Positions 42,951 through 53,478 of a stretch of 64,000 bases of DNA are shown here, piece after piece. Under the pieces are notes generated by a model that saw only the letters and a list, made by a program, of their open reading frames with translations, had not been told where the DNA came from and did not search any database. This DNA is from Ruminococcus sp. (GTDB taxonomy: Bacteria; Bacillota; Clostridia; Lachnospirales; Lachnospiraceae). Each line of letters opens with the position of its first letter. Within the stretch, counting starts at the first letter, position 1. Both the position numbers and the translations under genes were made by a program. Where the stretch lies: contig JAHHTL010000004.1 of the NCBI GenBank assembly GCA_020024635.1, positions 1-64,000 on the forward strand, in the 5' to 3' direction.

Positions 42951-43661
42951 ATGGAATTATCAAAAAGAATGCAAGCAGTTGCAGACTTTGTGACTGCAGG
43001 ATACATAACAGCGGATATAGGTACGGACCATGCCTATATCCCTATTTATCTTATAGAACATAAAATCAGTCCAAAAGCATTTGCTATGGATATCAATAAA
43101 GGACCACTGTTGCGCGCAAAAGAGCATGTGGCTGCATGCGGATATGAAAAGGAGATTGACTTAAGACAGTCAGATGGAATGAAAGCATTAAAAGAAGGCG
43201 AGGCTCAGACTGTTGTAATGGCAGGAATGGGTGGCGGACTTATTATGAAGATCCTAAGTGACAGTTGGAAAGTTACATGTAGCTTAAAAGAATGTATTTT
43301 GCAGCCACAGTCAGAAATCGCAAAAGTACGAACGTATCTTTTGGAAAAAGGATTTTTATTTTTGGAAGAGTCAATGGTGTTGGAAGATGGAAAATTTTAT
43401 CCAATGATGAAAGTGAAACCGCCATCCTTATCACAACCGTTAACTAAAAGCTGGACAGACACCCAAATTCGTTATGGAAAACTTTTGTTAGAACAAAAAC
43501 ATCCTGTCTTAAAGTTGTTTCTAGAAAAAGAAATTGGAGTGAAAGAGGAGATTATAAGTAAATTGCAAAAACAAGGAGGAGCACATGCGGATCAAAGAAT
43601 GAAGGAACTTTCAACAGAACTGAAATTGGCAAGAGAGGGAATGACATATTATGATTTGTAA
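42951..43661 (+). CDS. trmK: tRNA (adenine(22)-N1)-methyltransferase
   Basis: A 236-residue SAM-dependent methyltransferase that makes m1A22 in tRNA (B. subtilis YqfN/TrmK). The Rossmann motif is ADIGTDHAYIPIYLI near the N-terminus, and AGMGGGLIMKIL (about residue 88) plus LQPQSEIAKVRTYLLEKG are typical. A coiled C-terminal extension follows. Gene order after rpoD is the usual one in Firmicutes. It overlaps the next gene by 11 nt. Confidence 0.95.
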   Translation: MELSKRMQAVADFVTAGYITADIGTDHAYIPIYLIEHKISPKAFAMDINKGPLLRAKEHVAACGYEKEIDLRQSDGMKALKEGEAQTVVMAGMGGGLIMKILSDSWKVTCSLKECILQPQSEIAKVRTYLLEKGFLFLEESMVLEDGKFYPMMKVKPPSLSQPLTKSWTDTQIRYGKLLLEQKHPVLKLFLEKEIGVKEEIISKLQKQGGAHADQRMKELSTELKLAREGMTYYDL

Positions 43662-44433
43662 AGAAATTATAGAAGTAATTGAAAAACGATATCCCAAAAG
43701 TGCAGCACTTGGCTTTGATAATGTAGGACTTCAAGCAGGATCTTTAGAAAAAACAGTAAAGAAAGTTTATTTAGCCTTAGATGCCACGGACGAGGTGATT
43801 TCAAATGCCATAGAAGTTGGAGCCGATCTTTTGATTACACATCATCCACTTATTTTTTCACCATTGAAGTCTGTGACAACTGAGAACTTTATAAGTAGGA
43901 GAATTGTGAAGATGATCCAAAATGATATATCCTACTATGCGATGCATACGAATTACGATGTGTTGGGATTGTCACAGCTGCTGTCCGAAAAGATTGGACT
44001 GCAAGAACCACAGGTGCTTTGGGTAACACAGGAACAAGAAGGAGCTCCCATTGGCATTGGAAGGGTTGGAAGGTTGAACAGAGCGGTTTCGTTAGAGGAA
44101 TGTTGTGGGATTGTAAAGAATAAACTACAATTAAGTTCTGTAAAGGTGTTTGGCGATCTACATCATAGAATTGAACGAGTGGCAGTTTCACCTGGATCAG
44201 GAAAAGATGCCATTGATTTTGCAATTGAGAAAAAAGCGGATGTGCTTATTACAGGAGATATTGGTCATCATGCAGGTCTCGATGCTATGGAACAAGGATT
44301 GGATATTATCGATGCTGGACATTACGGAACAGAACATATCTTTGTGCAGGACATGAAAGATTTTCTGGAAAATAATTTTTCAGAAATTGAAGTGGTTCCA
44401 GCACCTATAAAGCATCCATTTCAAATAGTTTGA
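43651..44433 (+). CDS. Nif3-like dinuclear metal center protein (YqfO type)
   Basis: A 260-residue member of the Nif3/DUF34 family. Metal-binding motifs are the early DNVGLQAGS and THHPLIF, and the late GDIGHHAGLDAMEQGLDIIDAGHYGTEH. These are hexameric proteins with two metal ions; proposed links to GTP cyclohydrolase-like chemistry or metal handling are not settled. It lacks the roughly 100-residue PII-like insert of B. subtilis YqfO. It overlaps trmK by 11 nt. Confidence 0.92.
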   Translation: MICKEIIEVIEKRYPKSAALGFDNVGLQAGSLEKTVKKVYLALDATDEVISNAIEVGADLLITHHPLIFSPLKSVTTENFISRRIVKMIQNDISYYAMHTNYDVLGLSQLLSEKIGLQEPQVLWVTQEQEGAPIGIGRVGRLNRAVSLEECCGIVKNKLQLSSVKVFGDLHHRIERVAVSPGSGKDAIDFAIEKKADVLITGDIGHHAGLDAMEQGLDIIDAGHYGTEHIFVQDMKDFLENNFSEIEVVPAPIKHPFQIV

Positions 44434-44465
44434 TAAAAATTTTAAGACAGACAGGGGGAAATATT

Positions 44466-46136
44466 ATGAGCGAAAAAATGTGTAAAGTGCAAATAAATGA
44501 CAAGATTTTTGAATATGCATCTGGAACATCATATAAAGAAATTGCAGAAGATTTTCAAGGATCTTATGATTATCCGATTGTTCTTGTCTTGATCAATGAC
44601 TACCGTCTTCAAGAACTTAATAAAAGATTGAAACAAGATTGTAGCATTCGATTTATTACTACAAAAGATTCTATTGGGTTTGAAACTTATAAAAGAAGTC
44701 TTTGTTTTATGCTTGTGAAGGCCATATATGATGTGGGAGGACACGAAAAAGTTCATCAGGTTCGAATTCATTTTTCCTATGGAAATGGATATTATTGTAC
44801 ACTAGAAGGAGAACAGAAATTAAGTCAGAAATTTGTAGACGATGTGAAGGCGAGGATGAATCAGCTTGTAACGGAAAAGGTTCCGATTGATAAACAGACA
44901 ATTAATACATCACATGCGGTCGAATTATTTAGAAAACACGGGATGTATGACAAAGAAAGATTGTTCGAGTATCGGAGAGTCTCTAAAGTTAATATCTATC
45001 GAATGAACGAGTTTGAAGATTATTTCTATGGATATATGGTCCCAGATGCTGGGTATTTACAATTTTTTGATTTGTATTTATATGATGATGGATTTATCAT
45101 CCAAATGCCTTTGAAGGAACGTCCTGATCTGATTCCTCCATTTACGGATCGTCCCAAATTATTTAAGGTTCTAAAAGATTCACTTTTATGGGGGGATTTG
45201 CAAGATATTCCTACAGTCGGTGCGTTAAATGACATGATTACTAGTTGTGATATGAGCGAAATCGTCCTAGTACAAGAAGCGTATCAAGAAAGAAAAATTG
45301 CAGAAATTGCAAAACAGATTGCAGATCGTTCCAAGATTAAATTTGTTCTAATAGCTGGTCCATCTTCATCAGGTAAAACAACATTTTCTCATAGATTGTC
45401 AGTTCAACTAAGAGTAAATGGGCTGCGTCCGCATCCGATTGCCGTTGACAACTATTTTGTGGAGAGAGAATCTACCCCAAGAGATGAAAATGGCAACTAT
45501 AATTTTGAGTGTTTGGAAGCAATTGACATTAAAAAATTTAACGAGGATATGCAGGCGCTTCTGGCAGGAGAAAAAGTTTATCTACCAATCTTTAATTTTA
45601 AGACAGGAAAGCGTTCTTATAGCTCAATCCCTAAACAACTGGGAGAACAGGATATCTTGGTAATTGAGGGAATCCATTGTTTAAATCCGAAGTTGACGGA
45701 AATGTTAGATGATAACAGTAAATTTAAAATTTACATCAGTGCATTAACGCAACTTAATATTGACGAGCATAATCGAATCCCTTCTACGGATGGACGACTC
45801 ATCCGTAGAATTGTAAGAGATGCAAGGACAAGAGGAACCACGGCGCAAGAAACGATAGCAATGTGGCCTTCTGTTAGACGAGGGGAAGAGGAAAATATCT
45901 TTCCATATCAAGAAGAAGCAGATACAATGTTCAATTCCTCCCTTCTTTATGAACTTGCGGTACTAAAACAACATGTAGAGCCCTTGCTTTTTGGAGTAGA
46001 TAAAGAGTCTCCAGAGTATATTGAGGCGAAAAGACTTCTTAAATTTTTTGATTATTTTGTTGGAATTGGGAGTGAGTCCATTCCTACAAATTCTCTTTTA
46101 AGAGAATTTATTGGCGGTGGATGCTTTAACGTATAA
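44466..46136 (+). CDS. TGS-domain nucleoside kinase (uridine kinase-like)
   Basis: A 556-residue protein. Residues about 1-65 are a TGS domain (VQINDKIFEYASGTSYKEIAEDF). A ThrRS-like second additional domain follows, with SHAVELFRKHGMYDKERLF. The C-terminal kinase (about 290-556) has P-loop IAGPSSSGKTTFSHRLS, substrate segment HPIAVDNYFVERE and Walker B-like ILVIEGIHCLNPKL. The architecture is borrowed from threonyl-tRNA synthetase and joined to a uridine/phosphoribulokinase-type kinase. It probably phosphorylates a nucleoside, but the role of the front half is unknown. The ATG at 44466 has GGGGG 7 nt upstream. It may be the last gene of the dnaG cluster. Confidence 0.9.
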   Translation: MSEKMCKVQINDKIFEYASGTSYKEIAEDFQGSYDYPIVLVLINDYRLQELNKRLKQDCSIRFITTKDSIGFETYKRSLCFMLVKAIYDVGGHEKVHQVRIHFSYGNGYYCTLEGEQKLSQKFVDDVKARMNQLVTEKVPIDKQTINTSHAVELFRKHGMYDKERLFEYRRVSKVNIYRMNEFEDYFYGYMVPDAGYLQFFDLYLYDDGFIIQMPLKERPDLIPPFTDRPKLFKVLKDSLLWGDLQDIPTVGALNDMITSCDMSEIVLVQEAYQERKIAEIAKQIADRSKIKFVLIAGPSSSGKTTFSHRLSVQLRVNGLRPHPIAVDNYFVERESTPRDENGNYNFECLEAIDIKKFNEDMQALLAGEKVYLPIFNFKTGKRSYSSIPKQLGEQDILVIEGIHCLNPKLTEMLDDNSKFKIYISALTQLNIDEHNRIPSTDGRLIRRIVRDARTRGTTAQETIAMWPSVRRGEEENIFPYQEEADTMFNSSLLYELAVLKQHVEPLLFGVDKESPEYIEAKRLLKFFDYFVGIGSESIPTNSLLREFIGGGCFNV

Positions 46137-46154
46137 AACGTGTAAATTTGACGC

Positions 46155-46198
46155 AAATAACGGAGTGTATCATTGGGATATCATACACTCCGTTATTT
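46155..46198. terminator. Bidirectional terminator between nucleoside kinase and pot operon
   Basis: Perfect 16-bp stem: AAATAACGGAGTGTAT (46155-46170) pairs with its complement (46183-46198) around a 12-nt loop. Its edge touches the stop codon of the minus-strand potCD gene. Confidence 0.9.
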
Positions 46199-48084
46199 TA
46201 GTTTGATTTTATTTCTCTCCACAACTGGTTGTAAATTGCGTCGTTTTCTTCTCCAAGGTATTGGAATGTTTCACAATTTATTAGATCACTTGCTTCTGGA
46301 AATATCACTCGATTATTTTTTATTTCCTCATCTTTGATTAGATTTTTAAGTTCTGTATTAGGGACAGAATAAGTTATGTAGTTAAAATTCATCAATGCAA
46401 TGTCTGGACGACATAAGAAATCGATAAATTTTTCGGCATTTTCTTTGTGTTTTGCATTTTTAGGAATTACCCATCCATCAATCCAAAGATTGGATCCTTC
46501 TTTCGGAATTACATATTCAAGATTTGGATTTTCAGATTTTGTATAATGTGCTTCTCCAGAATAAATAACTCCAATTGCTGCCTCATTTCCAATCATTTTA
46601 TCTCGAACCTGATCAATAACATAAGCTTGAACCAGTGGTTTTTGGTCAATAAGAAGTTGTTTGGCCTCGGATAATTCGTCAAGATCTGTCGAATTCAGTG
46701 AGTACCCAAGATATTTTAAGGTAACTCCAAATGCATCTCGTACACTGTCTTGCATTAAAATACTATCTTTATATTTCTCATCCCACAAACAACTCCAACT
46801 ATCGATAGGTTCATCCACAAGAGTTTTGTTGTATAAAATTCCTACGGTACCGTAAAGATAAGGGACAGAATATTTATTCTCTGGATCGAATTCTTTAGAA
46901 TGTTCCAAATAAGTTGGATCAATATATTTATAGTTTGGCATATTATCAAAATTAATTTCTGCTAGAAGATCGTTTTGGATCATTCTTTGAATCATATAAT
47001 CAGAAGGACAGACTACATCGTAAGCAATGGCTCCAGATTGAATTTTTGGATACATGATTTCATTGGTTTCATATTCTTCATATATTACATCTATTCCAGT
47101 TTCTTTTTCGAATAAGTCTAATACGTTTGGATCAATATATTCTCCCCAATTGTAGACAATTACTTTATTGTTGCCAGAAGTACCGGCGCTTGATTTGTAG
47201 AAAAATCCTCCAATTACAATGAGAATTACGATGGTAGCAGGGACTACAGTACGCACCACTCTTTTTGCTTGGTTACGGAATTTTTGATTACAAGTTTTGT
47301 TAATCTTTGATTTCTTCTTTTTTTCATCTGGAGTAATATTAATTAAAAGCAACAGAAGTAGTACTGTTACAAACATAATGGTAGAAAGTGCATACATTTC
47401 TGGTTTAATTCCTTTACGCACCTCGCTGTAGATTTTAGTCGATAACGTTTCCACTCCGGGACCTTTTGTAAAGTGTGTAATTACAAAGTCGTCTAAGGAC
47501 ATGGTAAAGGAAAGCAGAAATCCAGAAAATACACCTGGTAGGATGTCTGGAAATACTACCTCAAAAAAAGCGTAGAGTGGAGATGCTCCAAGATCAAGAG
47601 CAGCTTCGTAAGTGCTTTTACGGGTTTGCTTTAGTTTTGGCATGACACTTAAAATAACATACGGTATATTAAAGGTAATATGTGCCAGTAGGATAGTATT
47701 AAATCCTAGAGAAAATCGAAACGCGATAAATAATAGCATGAGAGATATTCCGGTTACAATATCTGCGTTCAACATCGGAATATTCGTCACAGCCAACATA
47801 AATGTGCGCATCTTTGGGCGCATTGCATGGATGCCAATAGCGGCTATGGTACCAATAAGTGTTGCTATTAAAGCTGATAAAAGTGCGATTACAAGTGTAT
47901 TATATAATGCGTTCATAATGGCTTCATTTTCAAAAAGTGAAAGATACCACTTGCCAGTAAATCCACCCCATTTTGATCGAGATTTTGAACGATTAAATGA
48001 TAAAACGATTAAGGTCACAATCGGGGCGTATAAAAGTATTACTATTAAAATAAGATAAAATCGTTTGAAAGCGTTTTTTATCAA
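46198..48084 (-). CDS. potCD: Fused spermidine/putrescine ABC transporter permease and binding protein (PotC-PotD)
   Basis: A 628-residue fusion. Residues about 1-260 are the PotC permease: six helices and the EAA loop EAALDLGASPLYAFFEVVFP that docks on PotA. A basic cytoplasmic linker (KKKKSKINKTCNQKFRNQAKR region, about 265-285) leads to a seventh helix (VVPATIVILIVIGGFFY). Residues about 310-628 are a PotD-type polyamine-binding domain (VIVYNWGEYIDPNVLDLFEKETG; YDVVCPSDYMIQRMI; GVIYSGEAHY). The topology is coherent: the extra helix carries the binding domain outside and replaces a signal peptide and lipid anchor. It overlaps potB by 4 nt. Polyamine specificity is by family only. Confidence 0.95.
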   Translation of the reverse strand: MIKNAFKRFYLILIVILLYAPIVTLIVLSFNRSKSRSKWGGFTGKWYLSLFENEAIMNALYNTLVIALLSALIATLIGTIAAIGIHAMRPKMRTFMLAVTNIPMLNADIVTGISLMLLFIAFRFSLGFNTILLAHITFNIPYVILSVMPKLKQTRKSTYEAALDLGASPLYAFFEVVFPDILPGVFSGFLLSFTMSLDDFVITHFTKGPGVETLSTKIYSEVRKGIKPEMYALSTIMFVTVLLLLLLINITPDEKKKKSKINKTCNQKFRNQAKRVVRTVVPATIVILIVIGGFFYKSSAGTSGNNKVIVYNWGEYIDPNVLDLFEKETGIDVIYEEYETNEIMYPKIQSGAIAYDVVCPSDYMIQRMIQNDLLAEINFDNMPNYKYIDPTYLEHSKEFDPENKYSVPYLYGTVGILYNKTLVDEPIDSWSCLWDEKYKDSILMQDSVRDAFGVTLKYLGYSLNSTDLDELSEAKQLLIDQKPLVQAYVIDQVRDKMIGNEAAIGVIYSGEAHYTKSENPNLEYVIPKEGSNLWIDGWVIPKNAKHKENAEKFIDFLCRPDIALMNFNYITYSVPNTELKNLIKDEEIKNNRVIFPEASDLINCETFQYLGEENDAIYNQLWREIKSN

Positions 48085-48914
48085 AATGCGGTTCCCTCCC
48101 CATCTTTATCGTATTTGGCAATAATTGCCATGCTTGCAATAATAAATATCATAAGAACAAGTGAAAGTCCAGAACCTACGTTCCAATTACTACCTTGCTT
48201 AAATTCTAGCTCAATTACGTTTCCAATGAGGAGAATTTTACTTCCACCAAGGAGGTCAGAAATAACAAAAGTAGTGAGTGAAGGAACGAAAACCATTGTA
48301 ATACCACTTATAATTCCAGGAATGCTAAGTGGAAAAATAATTTTTGAAAAGGTCTGAATTGAATTTGCGCCAAGATCTCTTGCTGCAAAGAGTACGTCCT
48401 TGTCAATTTTAGACAAAACATTATAAATTGGCAAAATCATAAATGGAAGAAAGTTGTACACCATTCCAAGTACGATCGCGTAAGGAGTGTTGATCAGTGC
48501 TTGCTCCGGTAAATGAAAAAAACGAAGAACCATATTAATGACTCCATTTTTCTCCAGCAGATTCTGCCAGGCAATTGTACGAAGAAGAAAGTTCATCCAC
48601 ATAGGCATAACAAAAATAAGTACAATAAAGCTACTTTGATTGACTTTTTTTTCCGATAAGATCATTGCCAGTGGATAGGAAAGAATCAGACAAATCAAGG
48701 TACTTACAAGGGAAAGTAATAATGCAAGTCCTAGAGCTTTTAGATTTTCAGGTGTCGTAATTGCAGCAAGGTTTTTTAAGGTAAAACTACCTGTAGTGTC
48801 TGTGAGTCCATAATAAACAATCATCAAAAGAGGGATAATTGTAAAAGCAATTACCCAGAGTAAATATGGGCCAGTTAATATCTTTTTATTCTTCAATTCC
48901 AACAGCCTCCGCAT
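48081..48914 (-). CDS. potB: Spermidine/putrescine ABC transporter permease
   Basis: A 277-residue permease with six helices and the EAA motif FAARDLGANSIQTFSKIIFP. It pairs with the PotC half of the fusion to form the channel. The start is uncertain. ATG at 48914 lies inside potA but has no clear ribosome site. TTG at 48896 has GGAGG 9 nt upstream and would give MKNKKILTGPYLLW, a more typical PotB N-terminus of 271 residues. It lies second in the potA-potB-potCD operon. Confidence 0.94.
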   Translation of the reverse strand: MRRLLELKNKKILTGPYLLWVIAFTIIPLLMIVYYGLTDTTGSFTLKNLAAITTPENLKALGLALLLSLVSTLICLILSYPLAMILSEKKVNQSSFIVLIFVMPMWMNFLLRTIAWQNLLEKNGVINMVLRFFHLPEQALINTPYAIVLGMVYNFLPFMILPIYNVLSKIDKDVLFAARDLGANSIQTFSKIIFPLSIPGIISGITMVFVPSLTTFVISDLLGGSKILLIGNVIELEFKQGSNWNVGSGLSLVLMIFIIASMAIIAKYDKDGEGTAF

Positions 48915-49959
48915 CTTCAGACTCAGGTTTTTTCATGATCTGGATATCAAAAGGATCAACTTTTACACCGACTTCTGTACCCACTGGAAACATGTCTGTA
49001 CTATGTACAAGAAGAGTATAGTTGTTTGCCTCGACTTCCATTTCATAATGTACACCTTTGAAAATAAGGTGAGAAACCACTCCGTTGATGGTTCCTTCTC
49101 CAGGTTTTACAAGATCAATGTCTTCTGGACGGATTACGGCATCTACCGGTCTATTGTGGCCGAATCCTTCGTCTACGCATTTCCATGTAGTTCCTAGCAT
49201 TTTTACAACTCTGTCTTCAACCATCACAGCAGAAAGAATATTACTATCTCCGATAAAGTCAGCAACAAATGCGTTCTTTGGCTCATTATAAATATCTTCA
49301 GGTGTACCAATCTGCTGAATGTATCCCTGGTTCATAACAACAATAGTGTCAGACATTGTAAGAGCTTCTTCTTGATCATGGGTTACAAAGACAAAAGTAA
49401 TTCCTAACTCGTTTTTCAGTCGAATCAGTTCGTATTGCATGTCTTGGCGAAGCTTTAAATCGAGTGCGCCTAGTGGTTCGTCAAGGAGAAGGACTTTTGG
49501 TTCATTTACAATTGCACGAGCAATGGCGATTCGCTGTTGCTGCCCTCCGCTTAAAAGTTCGGGACTTCGATCTTCGAACCCTTCAAGATTTACAAGCTTC
49601 AAAGCATAGCGTATTTTGTCCTTAATGTAATTTTTAGATTTCCCTTTGATTTTTAGACCAAATGCAATATTTTCTGCAATAGTCATATGAGAAAACAAAG
49701 CATATTTCTGAAAAACTGTATTAAGTTGTCGCTTGTTTGGGGGAAGATTGTTAATGTTTTTTCCGTCAAAAATAATATTACCGGAATCGGGAGTCTCAAA
49801 ACCACCAAGAATCCGCAATAAAGTTGTTTTTCCGCATCCACTAGGACCTAGGAGGGTGAGAAACTCATTTTCTCGTATATACAGATTTAAATGGTCAAGG
49901 ACGACATTCTCATCAAAAGATTTTGTGATATCTACAATATCAATTAATTTATTAGACAT
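48886..49959 (-). CDS. potA: Spermidine/putrescine ABC transporter ATPase
   Basis: A 357-residue ATPase energising polyamine import. Walker A is LGPSGCGKTTLLR (about residue 40), the signature LSGGQQQRIAIARA (about 138), Walker B VLLLDEPLGALD, and the switch histidine VTHDQEEAL. A C-terminal TOBE regulatory domain follows (DAVIRPEDIDLVKPGEG). The ATG at 49959 is 6 nt after GGAGG; upstream in-frame codons lie in the promoter region. It is the first gene of the operon and overlaps potB by up to 29 nt. Confidence 0.96.
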   Translation of the reverse strand: MSNKLIDIVDITKSFDENVVLDHLNLYIRENEFLTLLGPSGCGKTTLLRILGGFETPDSGNIIFDGKNINNLPPNKRQLNTVFQKYALFSHMTIAENIAFGLKIKGKSKNYIKDKIRYALKLVNLEGFEDRSPELLSGGQQQRIAIARAIVNEPKVLLLDEPLGALDLKLRQDMQYELIRLKNELGITFVFVTHDQEEALTMSDTIVVMNQGYIQQIGTPEDIYNEPKNAFVADFIGDSNILSAVMVEDRVVKMLGTTWKCVDEGFGHNRPVDAVIRPEDIDLVKPGEGTINGVVSHLIFKGVHYEMEVEANNYTLLVHSTDMFPVGTEVGVKVDPFDIQIMKKPESEDAEAVGIEE

Positions 49960-50038
49960 TCTATTCCTCCATATAAGTGTTTTAATTATTAATAGTGTGT
50001 AAATATGCAACTTCGTATAATTTCTTGCATATGAACCT

Positions 50039-50067
50039 ATTATATAAGAAGTACTCGAAGTGTGCAA
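50039..50067 (-). promoter_or_regulatory. Promoter of potA-potB-potCD (minus strand)
   Basis: On the minus strand, TTGCAC (50067-50062) is followed after 17 bp by TATAAT (50044-50039). The 5' leader to potA is about 75 nt. Confidence 0.72.
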
Positions 50068-50100
50068 TCATTAATTTATCTTTAAAATTTATTGATTAAC

Positions 50101-50129
50101 TGTACATTTTGAAAAAATCATAATATAAT
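50101..50129 (+). promoter_or_regulatory. Promoter of the L,D-transpeptidase gene
   Basis: TGTACA (50101-50106), 17-bp spacer, TATAAT (50124-50129), 34 bp before the start codon. The -35 box is weak. Confidence 0.55.
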
Positions 50130-50162
50130 AACTATGCAATACTTCGGAAGGAGCATGTTATA

Positions 50163-51773
50163 ATGGGTGAAGAGAATTTAAAAGAAACAAATAAGGAATC
50201 AGAAAGGAATGGCAAAGATAACAAGAAAGAGCTTGAAAAAGATGAGGGAGTTTTTGTAGAAGAACAAAATACGGAAGAAGCGCCTCTTGAGGAAGAACAA
50301 ACCACGGAAGAAGAATCATTTGATGATATGGATGAAATCATGGAAGCGGACGAGGAAGAACAGATCGAAAAAGAGGGAAAAATGAAGCAAAAAATTATGA
50401 TTAGTATCCTAGGCGTTGTTTTGTTTATCATTGTTGCGGCTTATGGTGGTGTTTCGTATTACTTTTCCAAACATTTTTTCCCAAATGTTAGAATTAATGG
50501 GAAAGATTTCGCTTATCAAACAGTAGAAGAAGTGGAAGATTATTTTTCAAAGCAAGTACAAAATTATCAATTAAATGTGATTGGAAGCAAGGATATTCAC
50601 GATGTGATAAAAGGAGAAACAATTCACTTAAAGTTTGAAAATCCAGAAAGAATTAGAAGCTTAATGAAAAGTCAACAAATTTGGAAATGGCCATCGGAAT
50701 GCCTGTCAAAGACTAAAAATGAACTGACATTAAAACTGCAATATGATCAAAATTTACTTGAGCAAACGATTTCCAAGACAAATGTAGCTACGGCAGAACA
50801 GATTCCTTCTGAATCTGCGCGACCGGAATTCCAAGGAGAAGTTTATGAAATAAAACCTGAGGTGGTAGGAACTAAGCTGGACGAGAAAGTACTACAGGAA
50901 GTAATTTCTAAATCTATTGATGGACTTAAGGAAGAAGTAAATCTTGTAGAGGAGAATTGTTATATAAAACCGGAATTTACAAGTGAGTCTCAAGAAGTCC
51001 AGACGGCGTGCGATACTTTGAATAAATACATTAAAACCAAAGTCACATATTTGATGAATGAGAAGGAAGTTGTAGACAAAGAATTGATTTCTCAGTGGCT
51101 TACAGTGGATGGTAAGATGAATGTAATGATAAAAGAAGGTGTTGTGGAAGAGTGGTTTAAGAAATTAGGCGAAAAATACGATACCGTTGGAAAAACAAGA
51201 CAGTATACCGCTCCATCTGGCAAAGCTGTCACCGTATCCGGAGGAACATATGGATGGAATTTAAATGAAAAGAAAGAAGCGGAATTACTCAAAGAATATA
51301 TTAAAAAAGGGGAAACAGTAGAAAGAGAGCCAGAGTATTATCAGGCGGCGGCAAGTCGATCAGTTCAAGACTTCGGAAATACGTATGTAGATATTGATTT
51401 AAGCATGCAGCATATGTGGTATGTTGTGAATGGAGAAGTGGTACTCGATACAGATATCGTTACCGGAACACCTACTCCGAAAAGAATAACACCAGAAGGT
51501 GTATATAGTGTAGTGGAAAAAGAAGAGAACAAAACCTTAATCGGGGCGATTGTTCCAGAAACTGGAAAACCGGAATATAAGATCCCAGTAAGATATTGGA
51601 TTCGTGTTACCTGGGATGGAATAGGAATTCACGATTCTACCTGGCGTGGAAGTTATGGCGGTTCTATATTTGAAACCGATGGTTCACATGGATGTATTAA
51701 CACACCGTTCAACGCAGTTCAAAGTATGTATAATTCGATTGCTATGGGAACACCGGTTGTGATGCACTATTAA
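50163..51773 (+). CDS. L,D-transpeptidase (YkuD domain) with peptidoglycan-binding region
   Basis: A 536-residue cell-envelope enzyme. Residues about 1-75 are cytoplasmic and extremely acidic. One transmembrane helix follows (IMISILGVVLFIIVAAYGGVSYYF, about 77-100). A long extracellular region of about 300 residues resembles the PG_binding_4-type repeats found in such proteins. The C-terminal YkuD domain (about 410-536) has catalytic cysteine in DGSHGCINTPF (SHGCxN) and ends with GTPVVMHY. It forms 3-3 peptidoglycan crosslinks or attaches proteins to the wall. AAGGAG lies 9 nt before the ATG. It is divergent from potA and followed after 23 nt by tgt. Confidence 0.93.
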   Translation: MGEENLKETNKESERNGKDNKKELEKDEGVFVEEQNTEEAPLEEEQTTEEESFDDMDEIMEADEEEQIEKEGKMKQKIMISILGVVLFIIVAAYGGVSYYFSKHFFPNVRINGKDFAYQTVEEVEDYFSKQVQNYQLNVIGSKDIHDVIKGETIHLKFENPERIRSLMKSQQIWKWPSECLSKTKNELTLKLQYDQNLLEQTISKTNVATAEQIPSESARPEFQGEVYEIKPEVVGTKLDEKVLQEVISKSIDGLKEEVNLVEENCYIKPEFTSESQEVQTACDTLNKYIKTKVTYLMNEKEVVDKELISQWLTVDGKMNVMIKEGVVEEWFKKLGEKYDTVGKTRQYTAPSGKAVTVSGGTYGWNLNEKKEAELLKEYIKKGETVEREPEYYQAAASRSVQDFGNTYVDIDLSMQHMWYVVNGEVVLDTDIVTGTPTPKRITPEGVYSVVEKEENKTLIGAIVPETGKPEYKIPVRYWIRVTWDGIGIHDSTWRGSYGGSIFETDGSHGCINTPFNAVQSMYNSIAMGTPVVMHY

Positions 51774-51796
51774 AAATTAAGTAAAGGAAGAGACAG

Positions 51797-52930
<1,134 letters not shown>

Positions 52931-52949
52931 AAGATTTCCTAAAATATAC

Positions 52950-52978
52950 TTGAAGAATAGAACTTTTTTGTGTATAGT
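52950..52978 (+). promoter_or_regulatory. Promoter of yajC
   Basis: TTGAAG (52950-52955), 17-bp spacer, TATAGT (52973-52978) in the 85-bp gap after tgt, 38 bp before the yajC start. Confidence 0.6.
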
Positions 52979-53015
52979 TAGTATTGTTTAAGTATATATT
53001 AGGAGGAATTAGTAA

Positions 53016-53321
53016 ATGAATGGTTTATTAGCCGCTAGTGGCGCTGGTGGATTTGGTAGCATTATCTTAATCTATGTAGTTGTTCTTGGTGGAATGTGGT
53101 TTTTACTTATGCGTCCACAGAAAAAGGAACAAAAGAGAGTTCAAGCTATGCTTGCATCTATGGAAGTGGGAGATACTGCTTTGACAACAAGTGGATTTTA
53201 TGGTGTGATTATTGATATCTCTGAGACAGATGTTATTGTTGAATTTGGAAACAACAAGAACTGTAGAATACCAATGCAAAAAGCAGCAATTGCACAGATT
53301 GAGAAGCCAGATGCAAATTAA
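53016..53321 (+). CDS. yajC: Preprotein translocase accessory subunit YajC
   Basis: A 101-residue protein. One N-terminal transmembrane helix (GSIILIYVVVLGGMWFLLM, about residues 13-31) runs into the family signature MRPQKKEQKRVQAMLASMEVGD. A small cytoplasmic beta domain follows. YajC associates with SecDF-YidC in protein export. AGGAGG precedes the ATG. The tgt-yajC pairing is common across bacteria; secDF is not downstream here. Confidence 0.95.
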   Translation: MNGLLAASGAGGFGSIILIYVVVLGGMWFLLMRPQKKEQKRVQAMLASMEVGDTALTTSGFYGVIIDISETDVIVEFGNNKNCRIPMQKAAIAQIEKPDAN

Positions 53322-53336
53322 ATAAAATGAAATTTG

Positions 53337-53375
53337 GGAATGCCAAAGCTTTAGGCTTTGTGCATTCCTTTTTTT
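53337..53375 (+). terminator. Terminator of yajC
   Basis: GGAATGC pairs with GCATTCC, with an inner CAAAGC/GCTTTG helix, then T7-8. Confidence 0.9.
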
Positions 53376-53449
53376 GTAAATCAACAGTAGAAGATTGTTC
53401 GTTACTGGAAAAGAAATTTAATAAACTACCACTTTCTAGTGATAAAGGG

Positions 53450-53478
53450 TTGAAATGTAATAGATGATGAAGTATAAT
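53450..53478 (+). promoter_or_regulatory. Promoter of serC-serA
   Basis: TTGAAA (53450-53455), 17-bp spacer, TATAAT (53473-53478). The 70-nt leader holds a weak inverted repeat (TTATCAT, 53500-53506, with ATGATAA, 53519-53525) and no T-box. Confidence 0.75.
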
